From assembly GCA_028715225.1 (NCBI GenBank), contig JAQUSH010000003.1:1-17985 (forward strand): 17,985 bases of DNA, written 5' to 3'. Made by a program: the position numbers and the translations under genes. Below are positions 1 to 6,263 of this stretch, piece after piece. This DNA comes from Candidatus Aenigmatarchaeota archaeon. GTDB lineage: Archaea; Aenigmatarchaeota; Aenigmatarchaeia; Aenigmatarchaeales; Aenigmatarchaeaceae. Positions within the stretch are counted from its first letter, which is position 1; every line of letters begins with the position of its first letter. The notes under the pieces are model-generated. The model made no database searches. It had not been told where the DNA came from and worked only from the letters and a program-made list of their open reading frames with translations.

Positions 1-419
1 ATAAAGCAAAACAAGTTAATGGTATGGTTTTAGGAACAAGCAATCGTTCTGAATTTATGACAGGCTACTTTACTAAATTCGGTGATGGCGCAGCTGACAT
101 AGAACCGATTATAAATCTTTACAAGACACATGTTCGAAAAGTTGCAAAAGAACTTAACGTTCCGAGAGAGATTATTGATCGAAAACCTACAGCCGGATTA
201 TATGAAGGCCAGACAGATGAAGGTGAAATGGGCATAACCTATGACAACCTTGATAAAATACTGGTTGGGTTTGAGTTGCATCTAGAACATAATGCTATTT
301 CGGAAATTACAAACACGCCAGAAAAAGAGATAGAAAGAATATCTGAAATGGTAGAAAGAAACGAACATAAAAGATATCCGCCGAAATCACCACAGCGAGT
401 TGTTGTTATGGGGCATTAG
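1..419 (+). CDS. nadE: NAD+ synthetase, C-terminal part (5' end outside window)
   Basis: This enzyme amidates nicotinic acid adenine dinucleotide to NAD+ using ATP, the last step of NAD synthesis in the cytosol. The reading frame is open from base 3 with no start, so the N-terminal ATP-pyrophosphatase half lies outside the window. The visible part carries the family's late signatures: GTSNRSEF followed by a GYFTKFGDG stretch, and PTAGLYEGQTDEGEMG, which are typical of the C-terminal half of NadE. No glutaminase domain can be judged from this fragment; archaeal enzymes are usually ammonia-dependent. The next gene starts 8 nt after the stop codon, so the two are almost certainly co-transcribed. 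The family assignment is firm. Confidence 0.95.
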   Translation, partial: KAKQVNGMVLGTSNRSEFMTGYFTKFGDGAADIEPIINLYKTHVRKVAKELNVPREIIDRKPTAGLYEGQTDEGEMGITYDNLDKILVGFELHLEHNAISEITNTPEKEIERISEMVERNEHKRYPPKSPQRVVVMGH

Positions 420-427
420 GCGATGAA

Positions 428-1333
428 ATGAAAAAAGCACTATTCATTACGAGAGCACAGCCACTTCATTATGGCCATTTAGATATGATATCTGATGCGC
501 AGAGAGATGGATATGAGATTGTTATAGGACTAGGAAGTTCAAATCAAAAACCAAGTCCATCTAATCCGTTTACTTTAGATGAAAGAATTAGAATGATAAA
601 AAGCTGCCTGCCCAAAACAGAAATCATACCGCTTCCAGATTTAGGAAACTATCCAAAATGGATAGAATCTATTGAACATCTTATTCCAGACGACGTTGTT
701 GTATATACTAACAGTGCGCTCACAAAGAAATTATTTCGCGATAAGGGTTACAGGGTTGTTTCTACAGCATACAGAAGAGATACTTCAGCAACACATGTAA
801 GAGAATGTATTTATGCAAATGATCGTTGGGAAGAACTTGTTCCAGAACAAGTTGCAAAAATAATCAAGGAAATTGGCGGCGAAAAAAGAATAAAACAATT
901 AATCGATGCACCAATATATCAGAAACCAAGTCTTACAGTAGATGCGATAATGAAATACGGAGATAAGATGATTTTTATAGAACGTGGAAAAGATCCATAT
1001 AAAGGAAAACTTGCTTTTGCAGGTGGGTATGTTGATCCGTATGAAAATCCTGAGAAAGCAATCATGCGAGAAGTTAATGAAGAGACAGGACTTAATTTAG
1101 AAATTAAAGGAATGATGAGAAAGGTTTATTGTGAAAGCGGAAGAGATCCAAGAGGATGGGTAACATCGTTGATTTACTTCGGCGAAGCTACTGGAGAATT
1201 TAAAGCAGGTGATGATGCTGCCAAAGTTGTTTTATTATCATTAGAAGAAGCATTGCAAAAAGATCTTGCATTTGACCATTTAAAAATCTTAGCAGACTAT
1301 AATAAATTACAAGGTGAAAAAAATGTTCGATAG
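428..1333 (+). CDS. nadM: Bifunctional NMN adenylyltransferase / Nudix hydrolase
   Basis: Two domains are visible. Residues 1-155 are an archaeal NadM-type nucleotidyltransferase with HYGH (14-17) and TSATHVR (119-125), the nucleotide-binding motifs of the family that joins NMN or NaMN to AMP. Residues about 160-295 are a Nudix hydrolase with a complete Nudix box (G200, E206, then R214-E215 through L222). Known NadM-Nudix fusions in Synechocystis and Francisella hydrolyse ADP-ribose or a related NAD breakdown product; the same activity here is inference. Most archaeal NadM proteins are single-domain, so the 301-aa length is explained by the fusion. An AGGCGAT sequence just before the ATG can serve as ribosome binding site. 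It lies between nadE and the NAD kinase in one operon, and its 3' end overlaps the next gene by 11 nt. Confidence 0.93.
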   Translation: MKKALFITRAQPLHYGHLDMISDAQRDGYEIVIGLGSSNQKPSPSNPFTLDERIRMIKSCLPKTEIIPLPDLGNYPKWIESIEHLIPDDVVVYTNSALTKKLFRDKGYRVVSTAYRRDTSATHVRECIYANDRWEELVPEQVAKIIKEIGGEKRIKQLIDAPIYQKPSLTVDAIMKYGDKMIFIERGKDPYKGKLAFAGGYVDPYENPEKAIMREVNEETGLNLEIKGMMRKVYCESGRDPRGWVTSLIYFGEATGEFKAGDDAAKVVLLSLEEALQKDLAFDHLKILADYNKLQGEKNVR

Positions 1334-2165
1334 AGCAGTTGTTACTTATTTGAAACGTTTTGATGGCGATCATCCAGAAAGAGAAGCTTTAGCAAAAAAA
1401 GTTGAAAATGAGTTAAAAAAGAGCATATCTACTGAATTGATTAATCTTGCTGACAATGAAACAATATACAGCTACAAAGGAGCTATTATCGGAGTTGGTG
1501 GTGATGGTGTGTTTCTTGGGAGTACCCATTCTTTTAGACATCTTCAGAATGAATATATTTTAATCGGTACCGAAGGAAGGAGCACTGCGCATTATGCTGA
1601 ATCAAATCATAAAAAATACAAAAAAGATCTTAAACAGATTGTAGATGGCGCATATTTGATAAGAAAAGCCACAAGAATAGTTGCAGAAACACATTCTTAT
1701 GAAACTTGGAATCTGATAAATGAAGCAGCATTTTTACCATCTCAGCCAGGAAGAACGTTCAATTATGAAATGAAAATTGAAACAGAACATTATTATAAAC
1801 AATATTATGGCTCATGTACAAACCTGTTGTTTGCAACTCCATGTGGTTCAGCTGCTTGGAGTGCGTCAGCAGGTGGGCCAATTGTAAGAGAAGACGGTCT
1901 TATAGTAATTACTCCAGAATCTCCGATATACACAGCCGTTGCAGGTTCAAAGAATGGAAATGTTGCCGACAAAGACAATGAGAATCTTCTGAGAGCAGAA
2001 GTTGTTCCATCCAAAAGTAAAATAGAATTAAAACTTCAAATACCAACAACAATGATTGAGGATGGAAGATATTGGCTCCCTAGAAATTTTGACAAAGAAA
2101 ATATTTTTAAAATAAGAGAAGGCAGCCCGCTTAAAATGATTGAATTGGATAAAACTTATAAGTAA
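1323..2165 (+). CDS. nadK: NAD kinase (divergent ATP-NAD kinase)
   Basis: It probably phosphorylates NAD+ to NADP+. Residues 59-62 are the GGDG nucleotide-binding motif. Residues 133-134 are the conserved Asn-Glu pair, and residues 171-186 (ATPCGSAAWSASAGGP) correspond to the usual TPTGSTAYSLSAGGP block. The second threonine of TPTG is a cysteine here and the first 80 residues resemble typical NadK weakly, so this is a divergent member. I chose the ATG at 1323 because an AGGTG Shine-Dalgarno sequence lies at 1312-1316. An upstream GTG at 1314 would add three residues but would lie inside that Shine-Dalgarno sequence. The 280-aa length fits the family. The gene overlaps nadM by 11 nt, and its place among NAD genes supports the call. 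Confidence 0.88.
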   Translation: MFDRAVVTYLKRFDGDHPEREALAKKVENELKKSISTELINLADNETIYSYKGAIIGVGGDGVFLGSTHSFRHLQNEYILIGTEGRSTAHYAESNHKKYKKDLKQIVDGAYLIRKATRIVAETHSYETWNLINEAAFLPSQPGRTFNYEMKIETEHYYKQYYGSCTNLLFATPCGSAAWSASAGGPIVREDGLIVITPESPIYTAVAGSKNGNVADKDNENLLRAEVVPSKSKIELKLQIPTTMIEDGRYWLPRNFDKENIFKIREGSPLKMIELDKTYK

Positions 2166-2184
2166 AGGTTGTAAATACACTAAC

Positions 2185-2898
2185 ATGGAAGAGGGGCCGA
2201 AAACGTACGATGCAGGTAAATATGAAAGACCGTCTGTAACTGTAGATATCATACTATTTTCTATTATTGATGATGATCTAAAGGTTCTGTTAATTAAAAG
2301 AGGTAATTGGCCATTCAAGAATCACTGGGCGCTGCCAGGCGGATTCATTAAAATGAAAGAAACGCTTGAAGAAAGTGCAGCGCGAGAAGTCAAAGAGGAG
2401 ATTGGTTTAAACATAAAAGACATTTATTTAGAACAGCTTTATACATTTGGTGATCCTGGAAGAGATCCAAGAACAAGAGTTATTACAGTATCTTATTTCG
2501 GTCTTTTATCTCCTGATAAAGTAGAAGAAATAAAACCAAAGAAAGGCGAGATAATAGATTCAGAGATGTTTTCTGTTAAAAAATTACCCGAATTAGCTTT
2601 TGATCACGAAAAGATTTTAAAATATGCTCTGAAAAGATTGCAATACAAACTTGAATATACTGCTGTAGGATTTGAATTGCTTCCAGAAAAATTCACATTA
2701 TTTGAACTGAAAAATATGTATGAAATAATTCTTGGCGAGAAATTAGATAAAAGAAACTTTCTGAAAAAAATCAATTCGTTGAATATAGTTGAACAAACAG
2801 GAGATATTAAATCAGGAGCGCACAGACCTGCAAGATTATATAAATTCAAGAAATCAATTAAATCTGCAGTTTTTAGAAGAGTAGAATTTGAGAAATAA
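2185..2898 (+). CDS. nrtR: NrtR-like Nudix / winged-helix protein, probable NAD-metabolism regulator
   Basis: Residues 14-150 form a Nudix domain with a complete box (G53, E59, R67-E68, E71-E72, G74). Residues about 165-222 form a winged helix ending in GAHRPARLYKF, as in the NrtR family. NrtR proteins repress NAD biosynthesis genes and sense ADP-ribose through the Nudix domain. Because the catalytic glutamates are intact, this copy may also hydrolyse ADP-ribose. It shares a GRDPR stretch and LAFDH-KIL with the Nudix half of the upstream fusion. I chose the ATG at 2185 because extending to 2140 would only re-read the end of nadK, and an AAGGTTG sequence precedes it at a loose spacing. It is the last gene of the operon; its stop abuts that of the converging iscU gene. 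An alternative is a plain ADP-ribose pyrophosphatase. Confidence 0.85.
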   Translation: MEEGPKTYDAGKYERPSVTVDIILFSIIDDDLKVLLIKRGNWPFKNHWALPGGFIKMKETLEESAAREVKEEIGLNIKDIYLEQLYTFGDPGRDPRTRVITVSYFGLLSPDKVEEIKPKKGEIIDSEMFSVKKLPELAFDHEKILKYALKRLQYKLEYTAVGFELLPEKFTLFELKNMYEIILGEKLDKRNFLKKINSLNIVEQTGDIKSGAHRPARLYKFKKSIKSAVFRRVEFEK

Positions 2899-3276
2899 TT
2901 ACTGTTTTGATTCATAATCTTTTATCGCAGCATGCAATGCGTCAACAGCCAATATCGAACAATGATATTTTATCGGTGGAAGACTTCCTAGTTTTTTAAC
3001 AACACTGTCCTTTGTTAATTTCTTTGCCTGTGCGATTGTTATTCCTTTTGCCATATCTGTTATAACAGATGATGTAGCTATTGCAGCCACGCATCCGAAT
3101 GTCTGAAACTTTACATCTGTTATCTTATTGTTCTTAACCTTAATGTATAAATACATGACGTCTCCGCATTGTTTGTTGCCAACCTTGCCTATTCCGTCTG
3201 CATCTTTTATTTCTCCAAAATTATGAGGTTTGTTAAAATGCTGCATTACTTTCTTTGTATATGGACAAGTTGGCAT
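2899..3276 (-). CDS. iscU: Iron-sulfur cluster assembly scaffold IscU
   Basis: This is the scaffold on which [2Fe-2S] and [4Fe-4S] clusters are built from sulfur supplied by IscS. All three ligand cysteines are present: C37 in CGDVM (with the conserved D39), C62 in FGCVAAIATSS, and C106 in the HCS motif of PPIKYHCSILA. The family's usual Lys-Pro-Pro-Val-Lys-x-His-Cys-Ser end is present in slightly altered form. At 125 aa it is the standalone IscU/NifU N-terminal type, with no C-terminal Nfu domain. An extra cysteine at position 4 is also found in some NifU-like proteins. It starts 4 nt after the iscS stop codon and is clearly co-transcribed with it. No SufBCD gene is seen nearby. Confidence 0.95.
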   Translation of the reverse strand: MPTCPYTKKVMQHFNKPHNFGEIKDADGIGKVGNKQCGDVMYLYIKVKNNKITDVKFQTFGCVAAIATSSVITDMAKGITIAQAKKLTKDSVVKKLGSLPPIKYHCSILAVDALHAAIKDYESKQ

Positions 3277-3280
3277 AAGA

Positions 3281-4393
3281 TCACCTAAATGGAGATATTC
3301 TTCTTAATTTTAGAACTGCTTCTGGTATTTGTTTTAAAACATAATCTATTTCTTTATTTGTGTTGAATCGGCCTAGAGTCATTCTTAGTGAACCATGAGC
3401 TTCAGCAGGATGAATTCCAAGAGCAAGCAATACATGGCTTGGTTCTAATTTAGATGATGAGCATGCTGAACCTGTTGATGCAGCAATTCCTTTCATATCT
3501 AAGTTAAGCACGAGCGCTTCACCCTCTATGAAACTGAAAGAAACATTAACATTGTTTGACAATCGCTCTCGAGGATGTCCGTTTAGTTTTGAGTTAGGTA
3601 TTTCTAGAAGAGATTTGATCATCTTGTCTCTTAGCTTAGTTAATTTATCATTGTCTTTTTTCATATCTTTTACAGCCAGCTCTGCTGCTTTTCCAAAACC
3701 TACTATGCCTGGCACGTTCTCGGTTCCAGAACGCTTTGAAAATTCATGTCCTCCTCCTCTAAGCAATGGTTTAATGTCAATTCCTTCTTTTACGTATAAA
3801 GCGCCTACTCCCTTTGGTCCATATATTTTATGAGAAGACAAAGTCATAAGATCAATTCCTAATTTTTTAACATCTATTGGAACCTTTCCAAATGCCTGTA
3901 CAGCATCAGTGTGAAACAGAGCATCTTTGCTTTTAGTTATTTCAGCAAGCCGTTTTATTGGTTCTATTGTTCCTACTTCATTGTTTGCGAACATTATGCT
4001 TGCCATGCTTTCTGGGGTAAATGCCTTTTCAAACTTGTCAAAATTAACAAATCCATAATTATCAACTGGAATTATTGTATGATTAAGATGTTTGCAGTAA
4101 TTAAGAATAGCTGGATGCTCGATAGATGAAGTTATGATATGTCCTTTGTATACACCATGAATTGCCAGGTTATCTGATTCAGTTCCTCCTGAAGTAAATA
4201 TAATTTCATTTGGTGATGCATTAATAGCTCTTGCTATTTGTTTTCTTGCTTTTTCTAATGCTTCTTTAGATTCCTGACCGAATTGATGTATAGAAGATGC
4301 ATTTCCGAATTTGCTTGTAAAATATGGAAGCATTTCTCTCAAAACTCGCGGATCTACTGGCGTTGTTGCTCCATTATCTAAATACACTTTCAT
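3281..4393 (-). CDS. iscS: Cysteine desulfurase IscS
   Basis: A PLP enzyme that takes sulfur from cysteine, forming alanine and an enzyme persulfide that is passed to IscU. The PLP lysine is K189 in SSHKIYGPKG, the catalytic cysteine is C311 in GSACSSSKLEPSH, and the N-terminus reads YLDNGATTP as in NifS/IscS. At 370 aa it is close to the usual length. The mobile-loop cysteine lies in the longer group I (IscS-type) loop rather than the short SufS-type loop. It is the first gene of a two-gene operon with iscU. A TATA box centred about 25 nt before the ATG, with no Shine-Dalgarno sequence, indicates a leaderless mRNA. In archaea this enzyme may also supply sulfur for tRNA thiolation. Confidence 0.95.
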   Translation of the reverse strand: MKVYLDNGATTPVDPRVLREMLPYFTSKFGNASSIHQFGQESKEALEKARKQIARAINASPNEIIFTSGGTESDNLAIHGVYKGHIITSSIEHPAILNYCKHLNHTIIPVDNYGFVNFDKFEKAFTPESMASIMFANNEVGTIEPIKRLAEITKSKDALFHTDAVQAFGKVPIDVKKLGIDLMTLSSHKIYGPKGVGALYVKEGIDIKPLLRGGGHEFSKRSGTENVPGIVGFGKAAELAVKDMKKDNDKLTKLRDKMIKSLLEIPNSKLNGHPRERLSNNVNVSFSFIEGEALVLNLDMKGIAASTGSACSSSKLEPSHVLLALGIHPAEAHGSLRMTLGRFNTNKEIDYVLKQIPEAVLKLRRISPFR

Positions 4394-4412
4394 AAGAATA
4401 ATTATAACACTG

Positions 4413-4423
4413 TTATATAAAAA
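4413..4423 (-). promoter_or_regulatory. TATA box of iscS-iscU
   Basis: On the - strand the sequence reads TTTTTATATAA, centred about 25 nt before the iscS ATG. This is the archaeal TBP-site spacing that puts the transcript start on or next to the start codon. Confidence 0.7.
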
Positions 4424-4439
4424 GATTATGAATTAAAAA

Positions 4440-4802
4440 TTATATTAGAGCAGCTTCTACATTTCCATCATTTTTAGAAAAGGATTTTCTAGCTAATCTC
4501 ACAGAATTATATGCACCATCTAAAGTCGCTAAAAAATAGGATGGAATTCCAAATGTTATTAAAGATATTGTTGCCCCTGACAAAAACCCCGCAAATAGTG
4601 GTAGTCCTTCTATTTTATAATCATCAACTTCTTCGAATCGTTCTTCTACACTTTTAGCAATATGTTTTAAACCTTGACTGCCAATCGTGTATCCATTTTC
4701 TAATTCTTTACAAATATAGTTTTCACCGACTACACCTAAGACGTCTAACCCAGTCAAAATACCTGTACTAAATTCTTTTGCGTATTGTTTTATTGAGCCC
4801 AT
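4440..4802 (-). CDS. Small membrane protein of unknown function
   Basis: I do not recognise this 120-aa protein. Residues about 67-92 are hydrophobic (LPLFAGFLSGATISL and onward) and could form one membrane span or a hairpin. The preceding half is mixed alpha-helical with an acidic stretch (EERFEEVDDYK) and a single cysteine at 31; the tail is basic then acidic. A glycine-rich segment near residues 13-26 is weakly hydrophobic. A TATA element lies about 35 nt upstream, which implies a short leader of roughly 10 nt without a Shine-Dalgarno sequence. The gene stands alone between iscS, downstream on the same strand, and a divergent unit encoding a ferredoxin. Coding status is supported by the frame and promoter only. 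Confidence 0.6.
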   Translation of the reverse strand: MGSIKQYAKEFSTGILTGLDVLGVVGENYICKELENGYTIGSQGLKHIAKSVEERFEEVDDYKIEGLPLFAGFLSGATISLITFGIPSYFLATLDGAYNSVRLARKSFSKNDGNVEAALI

Positions 4803-4832
4803 ATAATCACAATATATATTACTACCGAAAGG

Positions 4833-4842
4833 TATTTAAATA
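4833..4842. promoter_or_regulatory. Palindromic TATA element of a divergent promoter
   Basis: TATTTAAATA is its own reverse complement. It sits about 35 nt before the ATG of the - strand gene at 4802 and about 31 nt before a + strand ATG at 4869. It could therefore serve as TBP site in both directions. Confidence 0.5.
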
Positions 4843-4868
4843 TGCATGTTTACTAAAAATATAAATAT

Positions 4869-4973
4869 ATGTATATCATAATATCTGCACGTAAGGATTG
4901 GAATTGGAAACATGCTTATGATCTTAAGAGAATGACAGAAGATATGTTTACGAATCTAAAGAAGATATTGTGA
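4869..4973 (+). CDS. Possible 34-aa ORF upstream of ferredoxin
   Basis: A 34-codon frame begins with MYIIISARKDWNWKHAY and ends in an amphipathic, lysine-rich helix. It stops 9 nt before the ferredoxin ATG, and its TGA overlaps the GTGAG sequence that probably acts as the ferredoxin's ribosome binding site. A TATA element lies about 31 nt upstream. The residue mix looks protein-like, but nothing identifies it. It could instead be an untranslated leader, or a leader peptide coupling translation to the ferredoxin. Existence is uncertain. Confidence 0.35.
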   Translation: MYIIISARKDWNWKHAYDLKRMTEDMFTNLKKIL

Positions 4974-4982
4974 GATGTTTTA

Positions 4983-5243
4983 ATGACAAAAAATTGGTAT
5001 CCTGTGATAGATTATAAAAAATGTATCGGTTGCATGGCTTGCGTTGATTTCTGTCCGCATGGAGTTTATATCAAAAAGAACAACAAACCATTTGTAAAGA
5101 ATCCGAAAGCATGTATTGATCAATGCACTGGGTGCGAACCAGTTTGTCCAGTAAAAGCAATAACGCATCATGGTGCTAAGAATGTTAAGAAGAAAGGTTG
5201 TAACTGTTCTTGTAAATCTTGCGGTCCTAATTGTAAATGTTAA
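4983..5243 (+). CDS. Dicluster [4Fe-4S] ferredoxin with cysteine-rich tail
   Basis: An electron carrier with two [4Fe-4S] sites. The first set is C14, C17, C20 (CIGCMAC) with C24-P. The second is C44, C48, C51, C55-P, a CX3CX2CX3CP variant of the usual CX2CX2CX3CP spacing. The last 14 residues hold six further cysteines (C73, C75, C77, C80, C84, C86) after a KKK stretch. These are more than two clusters need, so the tail may bind another metal, take part in thiol chemistry, or dock to a partner. There is no signal peptide, so it is cytosolic. A 34-aa ORF may precede it on the same transcript. I see no dedicated oxidoreductase next to it, so its redox partner is unknown. Confidence 0.9.
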   Translation: MTKNWYPVIDYKKCIGCMACVDFCPHGVYIKKNNKPFVKNPKACIDQCTGCEPVCPVKAITHHGAKNVKKKGCNCSCKSCGPNCKC

Positions 5244-5267
5244 ATTTTCAAATTTATAAAAATTGGA

Positions 5268-5275
5268 TTTATATA
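5268..5275 (+). promoter_or_regulatory. TATA box of the 96-aa orphan gene
   Basis: TTTATATA is centred about 26 nt before the ATG at 5298, with no Shine-Dalgarno sequence between them. A leaderless transcript is expected. Confidence 0.65.
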
Positions 5276-5297
5276 CTTTTCGTTCTAATATTTTATT

Positions 5298-5588
5298 ATG
5301 TCATTTGTATTAATGGGTGCGACCGAAGGTAATTTTGGCTATGATCCAAAAACAGACTCTGTTTGTATGACAGTTCAAGACTTTGGAGAAACTAGAAGAG
5401 TAAGATACAAACCGATTGGAAAGAAGGGATATTTTGAAAAGATACTTAGAGTTTGGGAAAGAGAAGAAACAGTTACTAATGATATTTCAGGCGAAACGAA
5501 AATTATCGAAAAGGAAAAAATGTGTGCCGTATGGGTAAATGGAGATATAAAGAAGGAGTACTATTCACATTTTTCTCACCTTACTTAA
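5298..5588 (+). CDS. Hypothetical 96-aa protein
   Basis: I do not recognise this protein. It starts MSFVLMGATEGNFGYDP and looks mostly beta-stranded, with alternating hydrophobic and charged residues, two cysteines (in SVCMTV and EKMCAVWV) and no membrane segment or signal peptide. The charged middle (REETV and GETKIIEKEK) may be a loop between strands. It has its own TATA box at leaderless spacing, and the S2 gene that follows has a separate one, so it is probably a monocistronic unit. It may be a small DPANN-restricted protein, but I cannot test that here. Confidence 0.6.
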   Translation: MSFVLMGATEGNFGYDPKTDSVCMTVQDFGETRRVRYKPIGKKGYFEKILRVWEREETVTNDISGETKIIEKEKMCAVWVNGDIKKEYYSHFSHLT

Positions 5589-5613
5589 TGAGGAAAGCTA
5601 TTTAAACCTTAGA

Positions 5614-5622
5614 TTTAAATAA
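5614..5622 (+). promoter_or_regulatory. TATA box of rpsB (S2)
   Basis: TTTAAATAA is centred about 25 nt before the ATG at 5643. A second AT-rich element (TATTTAAA, about 41 nt upstream) could drive a longer leader carrying the GAGTGATTA sequence at 5632-5640 as ribosome binding site. Confidence 0.6.
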
Positions 5623-5642
5623 TCTTACTACGAGTGATTAGT

Positions 5643-6233
5643 ATGGCATTTGAAAATTTATTGTCAACAGGAATGCACATAGGCATGAAACAGCAGAACG
5701 CTAAAATGAAGAAATTCATCTACAAAACAAGAGAAGATGGTTTAGCAATCTTAGATCTGCAGACTATAGACAACAGAATAAAGATAGCTGCTAAGTTCTT
5801 GTCTAAATATGACAAAATCATGGTAGCTACAAGAAAGCCAATAGCATACAAAGCAATAAAGAAATTCGCAGAAATTACTCAATCAAAGGCTGTAGCTGGT
5901 AGATTTTTGCCAGGTATTATAACCAATCCTTCTTTTAGAGGATATTACGAACCTCAGGTTCTGATAATAGTTGATCCTTCTACTGATTTTCAAGCGATAG
6001 ACGAAGCAATAAAAATGAGAATTCCAATCATTTCGCTTGCTGATACTTACAACGAGTTAGGTGGAATTGACTTTGCTATACCTGTTAACAACAAAGGAAG
6101 ACGCGCAGTTGCTATGGTATTTTATCTTTTGGCTAAAGAGCTTCTGAAAGAAAAAGGCATAATAAAAGAAGATTCTGAGTATACGGAGAAAGTTGAAGAT
6201 TTCGAGTCAACCGAGCGGGTAGAAGAAAGATAA
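5643..6233 (+). CDS. rps2: 30S ribosomal protein S2
   Basis: A structural protein of the small ribosomal subunit head/neck region. The archaeal/eukaryotic S2 (SA) pattern is clear: an early GMHIG motif, ATRKPIAYKAIKKF, and GRFLPGIITNP. It ends with IVDPSTDFQAIDEA, RIPIISLADTY and AIPVNNKGRRA, which are conserved in this family. From the ATG at 5643 it is 197 aa, the normal archaeal length, with an acidic tail. A GTG at 5634 would add three residues but sits inside a possible Shine-Dalgarno sequence and is too close to the TATA box. The usual archaeal neighbours of S2 (enolase, RNA polymerase subunits N and K) are absent on both sides within the window. Confidence 0.96.
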   Translation: MAFENLLSTGMHIGMKQQNAKMKKFIYKTREDGLAILDLQTIDNRIKIAAKFLSKYDKIMVATRKPIAYKAIKKFAEITQSKAVAGRFLPGIITNPSFRGYYEPQVLIIVDPSTDFQAIDEAIKMRIPIISLADTYNELGGIDFAIPVNNKGRRAVAMVFYLLAKELLKEKGIIKEDSEYTEKVEDFESTERVEER

Positions 6234-6235
6234 GG

Positions 6236-6243
6236 ATTTAAAG
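6236..6243 (+). promoter_or_regulatory. TATA box of the 118-aa orphan gene
   Basis: ATTTAAAG begins 3 nt after the S2 stop codon and is centred about 25 nt before the ATG at 6264. This favours that ATG over the TTG at 6258. Confidence 0.55.
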
Positions 6244-6263
6244 TTTTCTGGCTAATTTTGGAT

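Noticed and set aside
1314..1322. GTG start for nadK
   Set aside because: It would lie within the AGGTG Shine-Dalgarno sequence that serves the ATG at 1323 and would add only three residues.
2140..2184. Upstream ATG for the NrtR-like gene
   Set aside because: The 15 extra codons re-read the end of nadK in another frame and add nothing family-like.
3528..3833. 101-codon + strand frame opposite iscS
   Set aside because: It is antisense to a certain gene with conserved motifs and has no promoter or ribosome binding site of its own.
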